A program made the position numbers and the translations under genes. Shown here piece after piece: positions 35,634-45,152 of a DNA stretch of 64,000 bases. Every line of letters starts with the position of its first letter. Within the stretch, counting starts at the first letter, position 1. Below the pieces are notes generated by a model. That model had not been told where the DNA came from and did no database searches. It saw only the letters and a program-made list of their open reading frames with translations. The DNA comes from an uncultured Pseudomonadales bacterium (GTDB lineage Bacteria; Pseudomonadota; Gammaproteobacteria; Pseudomonadales; Cellvibrionaceae). The stretch spans positions 62,001-126,000 of the forward strand of contig CANLDL010000004.1 in assembly GCA_947489425.1 (NCBI GenBank), in the 5' to 3' direction.

Positions 35634-35918
35634 ATGAGTATAAAAAATATAGAAACTATTGCGAATGCTGGAAATACTGAAGTTCCATGTTACTTAACAG
35701 TTCAATCACTGGGCTTTAAGTTTTCGCGGCTCAATGAAGGTGAAGATAATGAACTGTGGGTAGCAGAGAGCTTGGGTGTCAGGTTTGTTGCGTCAAATCA
35801 ATTAGAACTGTTGGGCTTGATATACATGCGTAAGTTTCGTGGCCTTGAATGGAAAGCATCGGATAATGAAATTGATGGCTATCTGAGAAAGTATTACCCG
35901 CAAGTGTTTGAAGAATAG
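35634..35918 (+). CDS. hypothetical cassette protein
   Basis: ATG 35634 gives 94 residues (MSIKNIETIANAGNTEVPCY). An upstream in-frame TTG at 35616 would lie inside attC-like site D and is rejected. The sequence is soluble, with an SLGVRFVASNQLELLGLIYM helix-strand segment and an acidic Cys-poor tail. The family is not recognised. It is a single small gene between attC-like sites D and E. Confidence 0.6.
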   Translation: MSIKNIETIANAGNTEVPCYLTVQSLGFKFSRLNEGEDNELWVAESLGVRFVASNQLELLGLIYMRKFRGLEWKASDNEIDGYLRKYYPQVFEE

Positions 35919-35934
35919 CTATGTGCCAAACTAC

Positions 35935-36035
35935 AGTTAACCAACCAAAACTCTTGGGCTTGGGTAAGTTGTCACCCTTTTTCAAAAACGCAAAAAATCG
36001 CCATCTCACCCAAGCCTGTGTTTGAGATGTTATGT
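35935..36035 (+). repeat. attC-like site E
   Basis: The left end is AGTTAAC, the exact complement of the right end of site D; the right end is GTTATGT. Between them GGCTTGGGT pairs perfectly with ACCCAAGCC, giving a long imperfect stem of about 100 bp. The next ATG is 22 bp downstream. Confidence 0.5.
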
Positions 36036-36057
36036 TTATCTTTAAATCGAAATTTTA

Positions 36058-36429
36058 ATGATTAAGAATATATTTATACATTTATTAATAAGTATAGTAG
36101 TTTCTTTTTTATCGGCGTTGCTACTTGACCACTACACATATTGTGAATCTATGTGTGGTTTATATTATGTAACATCTGCATTATATCTTTTTCCATTGTT
36201 CTTTATACTAGGCCTACCTTTGCCTATAGGGCTAAAAATATATCCTAAAAGAGTCTCAGAGTCTTTGTTGAAGAGAAAGTTATCATTAATTTTAGGTTTG
36301 CTTGGTATGATTAGTGTTCTTTTATTTTATCTAATATCATCTTACAAAATGGCTTCTAGTAAAAACATAGTTAACGTGGCACTTATCAACGCTGTACAGC
36401 CTGCGCATTGCTGTCGAAGCTCGAACTGA
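36058..36429 (+). CDS. three-helix membrane protein of unknown function
   Basis: The 123-residue product has helices FIHLLISIVVSFLSALLL, LYLFPLFFILGLPLPI and LSLILGLLGMISVLLFYLI. The last ~20 residues are read through the left part of attC-like site F, as happens when a cassette gene runs into its attC. The family is not recognised. Confidence 0.55.
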   Translation: MIKNIFIHLLISIVVSFLSALLLDHYTYCESMCGLYYVTSALYLFPLFFILGLPLPIGLKIYPKRVSESLLKRKLSLILGLLGMISVLLFYLISSYKMASSKNIVNVALINAVQPAHCCRSSN

Positions 36430-36462
36430 CATTGTGCTGGTACTTCACATCTAGCGCTATAC
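36369..36462 (+). repeat. attC-like site F
   Basis: The left end AGTTAAC (36369-36375) is the same as at site E; the right end AGCGCTATAC carries GCTATAC. The length is 94 bp. Internal pairing is weaker than in C or E. The next start codon lies 26 bp downstream. A further isolated GCGTTAG end occurs at about 37119-37125, 30 bp before the following gene. Confidence 0.4.
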
Positions 36463-36488
36463 AAATGTTATATTTTTAAGGTAATCTT

Positions 36489-37085
36489 ATGCGAACAATA
36501 GTTTTCTGTGCAATCGGCCTTTTTTCAATGCTCTCACGTGCAGACCTATTCGTCTCGGATTTTGTGGCCGCCGCGGTAGACCGAACAACGAATTCTGTAA
36601 CTTATAATGGCAGTTATTTCTCTATAGCCTACCCCAATGGAGACGTTCCAGCACATACAGGTGTTTGCACTGATGTAATAATTCGTTCTTACAGGGCCAT
36701 CGGCACCGACTTGCAGAAATTGGTGCACGAAGATATGACAGAAGCTTTTTCCGAGTATCCATCTCAACGTATCTGGAATCTTCGTCGCCCCGACAGTAAC
36801 ATTGACCACAGGCGTGTACCTAATCTTCGTGTGTTTTTTGAGCGGCATGGAGAGACTTTGGAGGTTTCTGCAAAAGCTGATGCATATCTCCCAGGTGATA
36901 TAGTTACCTGGGTGCTTCCAGGTAATCTTCCTCATATCGGTATCGTCACTGATCGCATAAATTCAGCCTCAGGCCAACCGTACATCGTCCACAATATTGG
37001 TCGAGGGCCAGAGCTACAAGATATGCTTTTCAGCTATGATATAACAGGTCACTATCGTTATGTGCCAGAGAAATACAGCAAGTAA
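36489..37085 (+). CDS. DUF1287-family secreted protein
   Basis: The 198-residue product has a signal peptide (MRTIVFCAIGLFSMLSRA). The DUF1287 core is very clear: YPNGDVPAHTGVCTDVIIR, LVHEDM, LRRPDSNIDHRRVPNL, GDIVTWVLPGNLPHIGIVTD and VHNIGRGP. The Cys and His residues suggest an NlpC/P60-like amidase fold, so a cell-wall peptidase role is plausible but unproven. AAGG precedes the ATG. It lies within the cassette-like run. Confidence 0.88.
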   Translation: MRTIVFCAIGLFSMLSRADLFVSDFVAAAVDRTTNSVTYNGSYFSIAYPNGDVPAHTGVCTDVIIRSYRAIGTDLQKLVHEDMTEAFSEYPSQRIWNLRRPDSNIDHRRVPNLRVFFERHGETLEVSAKADAYLPGDIVTWVLPGNLPHIGIVTDRINSASGQPYIVHNIGRGPELQDMLFSYDITGHYRYVPEKYSK

Positions 37086-37156
37086 GATGGACAAGCGCTT
37101 TCACTATTTTTTCTCTTTGCGTTAGTGGTAATTATTATTAAATGGAGTAAAGGTAA

Positions 37157-37579
37157 ATGAAATACATATTAGTGGGCTTGATTTTTTTATTTTCATCAGT
37201 GTCTTTTGCTGATAGTTTCAAGTCAAAAAAAGAAACAAGGGAATTCTCTAATGATTTTATGGATAACATGGTGGCAGGAAAATTTCAGAAGGGATTTGAT
37301 TTGGCCAAACCTTATTGGCCTATCTCTGCTGATGAAATCGACGGGATTGTTAATCAAATAAATACGAATTGGCCAGCCATCAATCAGCGATTTGGTAAGT
37401 CCATTGATAAAGAGTTTATCCAAGATAAACGTATAGGTAAGTCATTTGTACGATACTATTATTTGCATAAATTCGAAAACCACTCTATTTATTGGCAAAT
37501 TGATTTCTATAAACCAAAATCTGAATGGAAAGTTAATACAATTACATTTTTGGATAATTTAGAAGTGTTGTTCGAGTGA
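37157..37579 (+). CDS. secreted DUF4019-like hypothetical protein
   Basis: The 140-residue product has a clean signal peptide (MKYILVGLIFLFSSVSFADS). An alpha/beta mature domain follows (NDFMDNMVAGKFQKGFDLA, IYWQIDFYKPKSEWKVNTITF) that has the look of NTF2/DUF4019-type folds. GGAG precedes the ATG. The function is unknown. A weak attC-like stretch (TGCTAAC... at 37584) follows its stop. Confidence 0.6.
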   Translation: MKYILVGLIFLFSSVSFADSFKSKKETREFSNDFMDNMVAGKFQKGFDLAKPYWPISADEIDGIVNQINTNWPAINQRFGKSIDKEFIQDKRIGKSFVRYYYLHKFENHSIYWQIDFYKPKSEWKVNTITFLDNLEVLFE

Positions 37580-37762
37580 TTGCTGCTAACAATTGTGTAA
37601 TCACAGCCTCATAGATAGAGGTGTTGCGTAAAGTAAAAAGGTTGAATAAAAAAGGTGTTTTTTATTGCGGAATAATGCATTCAGATATGGGATGGTAGGA
37701 TTCTAACCTTTACAATCCTAAATTACTCAATACTGTATTAAGCCTGAAGAAGAGAATTGTTA

Positions 37763-38596
37763 ATGGAAGTTACATGGAAGCCTAAGCTGTGGGTCGCGGT
37801 TATTTTAGGGGTTTTACTTCAGCCACTTACCTTTCTTTATATTAATAAATCAAGATTGTTCTGGGCATATTTTGTGGTTGTTGTGACTGCATCAGCTATT
37901 GATTGGTATCTAGAGACACTCTATAGCTTAATATTCAGTATTATTTGCCCGCTTCATGCGTATTTTGTAGTTAAGTATTACGATTTGTCTTTACCCCGTT
38001 CCTGGTATTCAAGATGGTGGGGTATATTGTCCATCTATGCTTCATTCCTCATTCCAGTATTTTTAATTAGGTCTTTTTTCTACGAGCCATTCAGTATCCC
38101 TGGAGCTTCCATGAGCCCTACGTTGAATATTGGTGATAATATTATTGTAAAAAAGGTTGGCTATGGAACTTATGGTACCTACGGCGTTAGTGTATTAAAT
38201 ACAGATATCTCTGAAGATAAGCTCCTTGAGAGAGGAAAGGTTTATGTGTTCTATCCACCTCATACAAAAATACCGTTTGTAAAAAGGCTTATAGCGATTC
38301 CTGGCGATACAGTCGAAGTCAGTAATGGTCAAATTTTACTTAATGGCCAGGAGTTATCTAAAGAGTTTATATATTCCAATAACTCCGGGAAAGTTTACAA
38401 AGAGTCACTGGATGCCAATTCATATTCTATTCAAAGATTTAATTATCATCCACAGTACGATACTGAGAAGATAACACTCCCTGAGAAAAGTTATTTCTTT
38501 ATGGGTGACAATAGAGACAAATCTTCTGATAGTAGGGTATGGGGACTCGTTTCTTCTAGCAGTATTTTAGGTGAAGTAGTATATATATTCCGCTAG
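37763..38596 (+). CDS. signal peptidase I paralogue
   Basis: The 277-residue product has N-terminal transmembrane helices (ILGVLLQPLTFLYI, FVVVVTASAIDW, LIFSIICPLHAYFVV, ILSIYASFLIPVFLI) and then the S26 catalytic domain. The nucleophile Ser is in IPGASMSPTL, the general base Lys in PFVKRLIAIPGDTVEV, and box E is GDNRDKSSDSRVWGLV. It should cleave Sec signal peptides at the periplasmic face. It is unlikely to be the housekeeping lepB, which normally precedes rnc/era; the additional N-terminal helices and accessory setting mark a paralogue. ATG 37763 is preferred to TTG 37757. Confidence 0.85.
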   Translation: MEVTWKPKLWVAVILGVLLQPLTFLYINKSRLFWAYFVVVVTASAIDWYLETLYSLIFSIICPLHAYFVVKYYDLSLPRSWYSRWWGILSIYASFLIPVFLIRSFFYEPFSIPGASMSPTLNIGDNIIVKKVGYGTYGTYGVSVLNTDISEDKLLERGKVYVFYPPHTKIPFVKRLIAIPGDTVEVSNGQILLNGQELSKEFIYSNNSGKVYKESLDANSYSIQRFNYHPQYDTEKITLPEKSYFFMGDNRDKSSDSRVWGLVSSSSILGEVVYIFR

Positions 38597-38639
38597 AAAC
38601 CTCTCAACCACTGTTGCATTTGAGGCAGTACAAAACTAA

Positions 38640-38981
38640 GAAGGTGCCTTTAAACTTGTAAATATTAAATTTATTGAAAGTGGTATTAGCCACTTTTCTA
38701 TAAATCTTGATTTGGGTGAGAAGGAATCATTTAGCCTCTTAGTTGGCTACTGTATTTTAATGTACTTAGAGTAAGCTACGGCTGTTATTAAAGAGCTATT
38801 TAAGTACTTAAAAATAGGTGGGACGGCTATACTTCAAGGGGCTGATATTACTGCCAGAGTGAGCGAAATGCTACTCTATGATCAAGTTACTGAATGGCTA
38901 CGAGTCATATTATTAGCAGAGAGTGTACATATGACAGTGGGTTTCAATCATCATTTTGGCTTGCTGATTAAACTTCTTTAA
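38640..38981 (+). pseudogene. remnant of a SAM-dependent methyltransferase
   Basis: One frame reads KFIESGISHFSINLDLGEKE and YCILMYLE, a TAA at 38772-38774, then continues in frame ATAVIKELFKYLKIGGTAIL, MTVGFNHHFGLLIKLL to a stop at 38981. The pattern L-D-L-G...L-M-Y-L-E...ELFKYLKIGGTAIL is that of the second half of a class I methyltransferase. The N-terminal glycine-rich SAM motif is missing. The internal stop and missing front show decay. Confidence 0.45.
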
Positions 38982-39025
38982 CTGATTGTTGAATGAATTA
39001 TGAATAACTACAAAGTGTACAAAAT

Positions 39026-39439
39026 ATGAAATACGAAACTGTATCTCATGTCCGCATCCCCGCATTTCTGATTGATTGTTCAGTGATAGTGCTGTTTATA
39101 GTACTTGTGAGCAAGCTCTTAATGTACTTCAGTGTGATCGAAGGTGGTTTTTCTATTGAAGCTTTTATGTTTATCTATTTTCCTCTGGGCATCTTCATTT
39201 ATTGGGTAATAGATTTAAATATAGGTAAAAAGTTATTTGGAATTAAAGTCATTGATGAAAAAACAGGTAATAAACCAACTGTGATTCAGTGCTTTATTCG
39301 TAGTTTATTGTTTTCTCTTGTAGTCTCTTTGAATTTAGTGTTTTTGATCCCTATGTTTGTTTCGAAGAAGAATAGAGCTTTCCATGATATGTTAGCTGGT
39401 ACATTAGTTATAAAAATAACCGATAAAAATAGTGTGTAA
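39026..39439 (+). CDS. RDD-family membrane protein
   Basis: The 137-residue product has the N-terminal Arg and Asp of the RDD motif in RIPAFLIDCSVIVLF, three to four helices, and the typical GKKLFGIKVIDEKTGNKPT and NRAFHDMLAGTLVI segments. RDD proteins are thought to be transport-related, some acting as Na+/H+ antiporters. It is the last accessory gene before the chemoreceptor, with which it converges. Confidence 0.85.
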   Translation: MKYETVSHVRIPAFLIDCSVIVLFIVLVSKLLMYFSVIEGGFSIEAFMFIYFPLGIFIYWVIDLNIGKKLFGIKVIDEKTGNKPTVIQCFIRSLLFSLVVSLNLVFLIPMFVSKKNRAFHDMLAGTLVIKITDKNSV

Positions 39440-39627
39440 TTTTTCCAAAATGACCCAGGCAAAGATTTTATTGAGCGTATTTAGGAAATCCATATTTCGG
39501 TATGATGTATGTGATAAAATTTAGGTAGAGCCTGATCCAATATTTAATGCATAGCAATGTATCAACTATTATAAAACTCCATTAGTGCTAGGTTGGCTCC
39601 ACCCTTTTATAACGATTTAATAGAGTG

Positions 39628-41202
39628 TTATTGGGTATCTACTTTTTTAACAGTGAACTGAGTGATCATTGTATTTAATACTTCTGATGATCCAATAAGG
39701 GTTTTATTAGACTCTTCCATTCTTTTTGTTGCCTCCACAGTATGCTCACCAACCGTATGAATATTAGTAATGTTTTTATTAAGCTCGACAGCGACAGTAC
39801 TCTGTTCTTCTGTTGCTCTGGCGATACCTACACACATGTCGGAGATGTTATCGACATTATCTAAAATAGTAGAGAATTGTTCTTCTAGATTGTGAATACT
39901 TTTAACGCTGCTATTTACTTTTTCGTGACTATCATTGATTGAGTTAACTGCATGAGTAGATTTACCTTGCAGTGAAGAAATCATATCGCTGATTTGCCCT
40001 GTTGACTCTTGCGTTTTTGCTGCAAGTGCTCTGACTTCGTCGGCAACGACGGCAAAGCCTCTACCTTGCTCTCCGGCCCTTGCGGCCTCAATGGCTGCAT
40101 TAAGTGCTAGTAAGTTGGTTTGCTCTGCAATGCTGCTTATAACTTCAACAACGCTACTAATCTCTGTGGAACTGTGGCTTAAGCCAGTAATAATTTTAGA
40201 TGAGTTTTCTACGGCTTTGACTAATTCATCAATGGCTGTCTTGGTTTCCCCTAAAATAGTCTTACCCTTATTGACGTTAATCTTTGATTCATCTGCTGCA
40301 TTCGATGTAGATGATGCGTGTTCTGCAACCTCTTTGACGGTGCCAGATAATTGCTCTGTGGACGCTGCTGCCATTTCTACTTCATCGTAGAGGTTTTTAA
40401 TCTCATCACGAGTATTGGTAGATTCATTATGAGCATCGTCTGCAGAGGATTTTACATCTGCAGAAATACCCGATGAGCGATAAAGGATGGTATCTTGTTG
40501 CATTTGTACAAACTTGAACGCTAGTTTTATTTGGCTAAGCTCGTTGTTATGGCCGGTATATACGCGCCTGGCAATATTGCTGTCGAATAATGATAGAGTC
40601 CTTTCAGCAAACTGAGCCCAAGGTCTTGAAATGGCGGTACTACATAAAAAATTAACCACTAACAAAAAACCAATGCCTGCAAATATATTAACCGAGGCGA
40701 TAAAGAGCGTGATCATAGTGGATATGGAGAATGTTAAAAAAAGTTTATTAGAAAGCTTAATGCCATCAAGAAAGTTTTTAAGTCGATTCAGAGGGTTCTT
40801 CTTTTCGGTGTACACTTTTTCGGCACTGTCAATGAGTTTTTGGCTGGGCTTTTGCCTAACTGATTGAAAGCCGACAGTCTTTCCATTTTCACAAATAGGT
40901 GTAACAAAAGCATCTACCCAATAGTGGTCACCATTTTTACAGCGGTTTTTTACCATCCCCATCCAGGGTTTATTTTTCTTATTATGTTGCCATAGCTCAC
41001 CGAAAGCCTCTTGGGGCATCCAAGGGTGCCTAACTATATTATGTGCTTGGCCAATAAGCTCTTCACGAGTGAAGCCACTAATCGATAAAAAGTCGTCGTT
41101 AACGTCTAATATAACGCCTTTCTCGTTGGTAGTAGATACTATTTTTTGAGACTGATCGTAATCTCGTTGCTTGTTTGTGACTGCTCCGTTGTTGCGCATC
41201 AA
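39628..41202 (-). CDS. Aer-like PAS chemoreceptor
   Basis: The 524-residue product has an N-terminal PAS domain (residues ~14-115: [40 protein letters not shown]) of the Aer type that binds FAD. Two close hydrophobic helices follow ([32 protein letters not shown]) with almost no periplasmic loop, then a signalling domain with an intact [20 protein letters not shown] tip. It senses redox state from the cytoplasm. FAD binding is inferred from family. Confidence 0.92.
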   Translation of the reverse strand: MMRNNGAVTNKQRDYDQSQKIVSTTNEKGVILDVNDDFLSISGFTREELIGQAHNIVRHPWMPQEAFGELWQHNKKNKPWMGMVKNRCKNGDHYWVDAFVTPICENGKTVGFQSVRQKPSQKLIDSAEKVYTEKKNPLNRLKNFLDGIKLSNKLFLTFSISTMITLFIASVNIFAGIGFLLVVNFLCSTAISRPWAQFAERTLSLFDSNIARRVYTGHNNELSQIKLAFKFVQMQQDTILYRSSGISADVKSSADDAHNESTNTRDEIKNLYDEVEMAAASTEQLSGTVKEVAEHASSTSNAADESKINVNKGKTILGETKTAIDELVKAVENSSKIITGLSHSSTEISSVVEVISSIAEQTNLLALNAAIEAARAGEQGRGFAVVADEVRALAAKTQESTGQISDMISSLQGKSTHAVNSINDSHEKVNSSVKSIHNLEEQFSTILDNVDNISDMCVGIARATEEQSTVAVELNKNITNIHTVGEHTVEATKRMEESNKTLIGSSEVLNTMITQFTVKKVDTQ

Positions 41203-41440
41203 GTTAACTCCGATTAAAGTGAAATTCCATTGCTGGGATGATATGTATAAAGTATAGGCAGAGAAAATGAAATAGTTGCTTAGTCATGCAAAATTTATAA
41301 TATCTTTTTGGTCTATAAAATATGTATATATGAAACTATTTACCTTCTATTATTTAAAACTATTGATTTCTTTTATTTGATAGCTGAATCTAAGGGTCGA
41401 TTAACAATGATTAGCTCTACTTATTACTGGAGAAGCCTGG

Positions 41441-42184
41441 ATGACGTATTGTGTTGGAATTAAAGTAAAACACGGGTTAATTTTTTGCTCAGATTCGCGG
41501 ACTAACGCAGGTATTGATCAAGTAAACACCTATAAAAAAATGTATACCTTTGGTATGCCTAAACAGTGTCAGTATTGTATTTTGGCGTCGGGTAATCTAG
41601 CCACAACACAAGGTGTTATTAACCAAATAAGAAAGGATATAGAAACATCCGCTGACTTAAACTTGCTGAATATTAATAACTTTTATGATGCTGTCGAATA
41701 TATTGGTCGCATAAGCACTCACCAACAAAGCAAGACAGGTGGTGGGCCGGCATTTTCGGCTAACTTTATTGTCGGTGGACAAATTGCTGGTAGGGCGCAT
41801 GAATTGGCCATGATATACCCAGAAGGCAACTATATAACCGCAACAGAATTAACCCCTTTTTTACAAATAGGCGAGAGTAAGTACGGCAAACCCATTCTCG
41901 ATCGAATAATTAATGTTGATACACCCCTAGAGACTTGTGCACTGTGCGCTCTAGTCTCTATGGGGTCGACGGTTAAAAGTAATTTAAGTGTAGGGCCACC
42001 GATTGATGTTCGTTTTTATCATACCAATACATTAAATCTCGGCGAGCATTATCATTTTGATGAGAATGATGATTATCTTATAGAGGTAGATAAGGCGTGG
42101 AATGCAAAGTTAGTTGAGTCCTTTATGCAATTACCCAGTTTGGGGAGCGAATCTCAACAGCAGTTACAATCTAGTGATGGCTGA
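41441..42184 (+). CDS. Anbu-type proteasome-like protein
   Basis: The 247-residue Ntn-hydrolase fold starts MTYCVGIKVKHGLIFCSDSRTNAG: Thr2 would be the N-terminal nucleophile after Met removal, with conserved Asp and Lys equivalents following. CILASGNLATTQ and CALCALVSMGSTVKSNLSVG match the Anbu (ancestral beta-subunit) family. These form open-ring or helical assemblies with unclear substrates. Anbu genes usually cluster with alpha-E, transglutaminase and ATP-grasp genes; here it stands alone, tail-to-tail with dusC without any gap. Confidence 0.85.
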   Translation: MTYCVGIKVKHGLIFCSDSRTNAGIDQVNTYKKMYTFGMPKQCQYCILASGNLATTQGVINQIRKDIETSADLNLLNINNFYDAVEYIGRISTHQQSKTGGGPAFSANFIVGGQIAGRAHELAMIYPEGNYITATELTPFLQIGESKYGKPILDRIINVDTPLETCALCALVSMGSTVKSNLSVGPPIDVRFYHTNTLNLGEHYHFDENDDYLIEVDKAWNAKLVESFMQLPSLGSESQQQLQSSDG

Positions 42185-43204
42185 TTAGGCTACTGATGCA
42201 GTAGGACAACTTTGCTGAGCTACTGATGACTGCTGAAGGCTTTTGTTCAGTGCTTGGGTGATGCTGTCTCTATCTTTTAAACGCTTAATATTCTCAAATA
42301 AGTCAGTGGCCTCTGGGTATTGGCGGCTCAGATAAAATAGCCATTGTTTAAGCCTGTTGCCTATATATTTGGGTGGGTATGCCTCTACTGTTATATTAAA
42401 AAACTGCAATAGTAATGGGCATAAATCGTACCACCGCATTGCTTCATAAGCTTTCTCTGTATTGTTATTACTGTCTTGCTGGTGCCAAGCGCGTATTTGC
42501 AATGCTAAATCGGGACACGATAGTAAGCCTCGCCCAAGCATAAAGTCTGTACATCCAGTGACTTTATGACAGCGTTTTAAGTCATCTAGACTCCAAATAT
42601 CTCCATTAGCTATAACAGTAATGGGGATTGTCTCGCGTATTTCTGCAATATATTCCCAGTAGGCTGGGGGCTTATAGCCATCGGCTTTTGAGCGTGCATG
42701 TACGGTGAGTTCATTAGCGCCTGCTTCATAGGCGGCGAGGGCGTTTTCTAGGTACTGGCTCCTATCGTCAAAACCCAAGCGTATCTTAGCGGTAACGGGT
42801 ATATGCTGTGGTACCGCCTTGCGTGTTGCTGAAATGATGTCGTGGACTCTATTGGGGTCTTTGAGCAAGCAGGCGCCGCCATCACTTTTGTTGACGGTTT
42901 TGGCTGGGCAGCCAAAGTTAAGGTCGATAGCGCTAGCTCCAAGTGCTGCTACGCTTGCCGCATTCTCTGCTATAGGTATTGGCTTACCACCTAATAATTG
43001 TACTCTAACGGGAGTTTTAGACTGGCTAGTTAGGCTATTGTTGAGTAACTCTGGACAACGCTTATAAAAGACTTTATCGGGTAGGAGATGATCGTTAATA
43101 CGGATAAACTCTGTAACACACACATCAATCCCGCCAATAGCGCATAATAAATCGCGCATAATCGCGTCTACTACGCCTTCCATAGGTGCTAGCAAGATTC
43201 TCAT
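42185..43204 (-). CDS. dusC: tRNA-dihydrouridine(16) synthase
   Basis: The 339-residue TIM-barrel FMN enzyme contains LLAPMEGVVDAIMRDLL, the Cys-containing LNFGCPAKTVNKSDGGACLL and TVHARSKADGYKPPAYWE. The family subgroup (ITEFIR-like segment, HARSK...GY.P) fits DusC, which reduces U16 in tRNA. The catalytic Cys is present. The C-terminal RNA-binding helices are complete. Its stop codon abuts that of the Anbu gene. Confidence 0.9.
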   Translation of the reverse strand: MRILLAPMEGVVDAIMRDLLCAIGGIDVCVTEFIRINDHLLPDKVFYKRCPELLNNSLTSQSKTPVRVQLLGGKPIPIAENAASVAALGASAIDLNFGCPAKTVNKSDGGACLLKDPNRVHDIISATRKAVPQHIPVTAKIRLGFDDRSQYLENALAAYEAGANELTVHARSKADGYKPPAYWEYIAEIRETIPITVIANGDIWSLDDLKRCHKVTGCTDFMLGRGLLSCPDLALQIRAWHQQDSNNNTEKAYEAMRWYDLCPLLLQFFNITVEAYPPKYIGNRLKQWLFYLSRQYPEATDLFENIKRLKDRDSITQALNKSLQQSSVAQQSCPTASVA

Positions 43205-43259
43205 GGTGATTTAGAAGCCTTTGATCAATAAAAGAGATGGAGTAGACAGGTAAAAATAG

Positions 43260-43469
43260 TTAATGCTGAGGTGTTTCACCTTTGTCATCACTAGATTCCT
43301 TTGAAGACATGAATGCATAATAGTCTTCACCAAGAGAGCGTTCCTCTCGGCGTTCGGTCTTTTTGCGGCGCTTACGATGATAGAGGTCAACCTCAAGATC
43401 TTTGCATGGGTCGTCGTCTTCGCGCCGATCTGCGCCTTTGCGGCGGTTAATAAATATCTTATTGTTCAT
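43260..43469 (-). CDS. small highly charged hypothetical protein
   Basis: ATG 43469 gives 69 residues: MNNKIFINRRKGADRREDDD, HRKRRKKTERREERSL and an acidic/Ser tail. The longer frame from 43532 begins in a hydrophobic stretch unlike the rest and is rejected. RRxGxDRR-type motifs are common in small conserved proteins of gammaproteobacteria with no known function. It is probably read with dusC downstream. Confidence 0.55.
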   Translation of the reverse strand: MNNKIFINRRKGADRREDDDPCKDLEVDLYHRKRRKKTERREERSLGEDYYAFMSSKESSDDKGETPQH

Positions 43470-43656
43470 AATGTGCGCTAGCTTACTCCAAAAGATGTAG
43501 AAATCAACAGCGAATAATTGTTTTATTGGCAACGTTATTATGAGTTTAGTTGATAAACTTTATAAATCTTGATGTGTATCAACTAAAGACCATAAAAATT
43601 TAGTGGTTTGTGATGTAGATACGGTAAAATGCTTAAAATTTTGATGGTTTGAGAAT

Positions 43657-43965
43657 ATGAAAGTTCAACAACAAATAGAAAGTACCTTGCAAGCGGCATT
43701 TTCTCCTACTTTTTTGGATGTTATCAACGAAAGCGATGGCCACAATGTCCCTAAGGGCTCTGAAAGCCATTTTAAGGTGATTATTGTTAGTGACACTTTT
43801 GCGGGCCAAAGCCGTATTCAACGCCATAAAATGGTTTATAGCGCCGCAGCAAAGGAAGTTGAGCTAGTGCATGCGTTTTCTGTCAGTGCCTTTGATGCAG
43901 ACGAATGGAGCCTAAAGCAAGGAAGTATACCTGCATCGCCGCCCTGTTTAGGTGGTGGTAAATAA
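43657..43965 (+). CDS. bolA: BolA-family protein
   Basis: The 102-residue product has the class II KH-like BolA fold: HNVPKGSESHFKVIIVSDTF and LIQRHKMVYSA-type segment (here SRIQRHKMVYSAAAKE), with the conserved His residues used with monothiol glutaredoxins for 2Fe-2S clusters. The C-terminal extension SIPASPPCLGGGK is short. The precise BolA subtype is inferred. Confidence 0.88.
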   Translation: MKVQQQIESTLQAAFSPTFLDVINESDGHNVPKGSESHFKVIIVSDTFAGQSRIQRHKMVYSAAAKEVELVHAFSVSAFDADEWSLKQGSIPASPPCLGGGK

Positions 43966-44060
43966 ACCACCAATAAAGAACTTTATATAGAATAGGCAGA
44001 ACAAGCTTTAGGTTCTATATAAGTAGTCAATCTTATAAAGAGAGTAATTAGTTAAAGATT

Positions 44061-45041
44061 ATGGAAAAAATTGTTGTTGCAGCGTTATACCGTTTTATCA
44101 GCCTGCCAGAGTATCAAGATCTGCGTCAGCCGCTGATCAAGTTTTGTGAAGAGCATGATATTAAAGGTACATTACTCCTCGCTGAAGAAGGTATTAATGG
44201 CACTGTTGCTGGGAGCCGTGCAGCTATAGATTCACTACTTGCCTATTTGCGAAGCAATCCAAAGTTTACTGCTATTGATTGTAAGGAATCTTTTTATGAT
44301 GAGCATCCTTTTTATAGAATGAAGGTAAAGCTTAAAAAAGAAATCGTAACTATGGGAGTTGAGGGTATCGACCCCAATAAAGTAGTGGGGACTTATGTGA
44401 AACCTCATGACTGGAATGCGTTGATTGATGATCCCGATGTGGTTGTCGTTGATACCAGAAACTATTACGAAGTTGCGATAGGGACATTTAAAGGTGCAAA
44501 AGACCCATTGACGACAAATTTTCGTGAGTTTCCTGAATATGTTGCCGAAAATCTAGATCCTGTAAAACACAAAAAAGTGGCTATGTTTTGTACCGGTGGT
44601 ATTCGCTGTGAAAAATCTACTGCCTATTTAAAGGAACAAGGCTTTGACGAGGTGTATCATTTACAAGGTGGCATCCTCCAATATTTAGAAGATGTACCAA
44701 AAGAAGATACGCGTTGGGAAGGCGAGTGTTTTGTATTTGATAATCGTGTTGCTGTTGATCATGATCTTAAAAAAGGCTCTTATGATCAGTGTCATGGTTG
44801 CAGGCATCCTATTACAGAGGATGATAAAAAGTCTGATAAATATTTGTTGGGGGTGGCTTGCTCTCGTTGTTATGATAAGCAAACACCAGATCAGATGGCG
44901 CGTTTTAAAGAGCGCCAAAAACAAATAGAATTAGCTAAGCAGCGCCACGAGAAGCATATTGGCCTTACGCCTGAGAAACTGCGCGAGGCACGTGCAATTA
45001 AAAAAGAAAAAAGATACGCAGAAGATAACAATAATAACTAG
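44061..45041 (+). CDS. trhO: tRNA uridine(34) hydroxylase (rhodanese-like)
   Basis: The 326-residue product has an acylphosphatase-like N-terminal domain ([30 protein letters not shown]), a rhodanese domain with active-site Cys in [20 protein letters not shown], and a C-terminal zinc-binding part ([14 protein letters not shown]). This is TrhO/YceA, which forms 5-hydroxyuridine at tRNA position 34 in an O2-dependent way. All domains are intact. Confidence 0.93.
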   Translation: MEKIVVAALYRFISLPEYQDLRQPLIKFCEEHDIKGTLLLAEEGINGTVAGSRAAIDSLLAYLRSNPKFTAIDCKESFYDEHPFYRMKVKLKKEIVTMGVEGIDPNKVVGTYVKPHDWNALIDDPDVVVVDTRNYYEVAIGTFKGAKDPLTTNFREFPEYVAENLDPVKHKKVAMFCTGGIRCEKSTAYLKEQGFDEVYHLQGGILQYLEDVPKEDTRWEGECFVFDNRVAVDHDLKKGSYDQCHGCRHPITEDDKKSDKYLLGVACSRCYDKQTPDQMARFKERQKQIELAKQRHEKHIGLTPEKLREARAIKKEKRYAEDNNNN

Positions 45042-45152
45042 CAAGTAAGCGTTTTATGGGGTTTTGGAATCGCTCTATGTGAGATTTAGTTAATATAAAT
45101 CGGTGCATAAGCGGATCCTTATATTCGAACACTTACTTGCCCTAAAAAGAAA

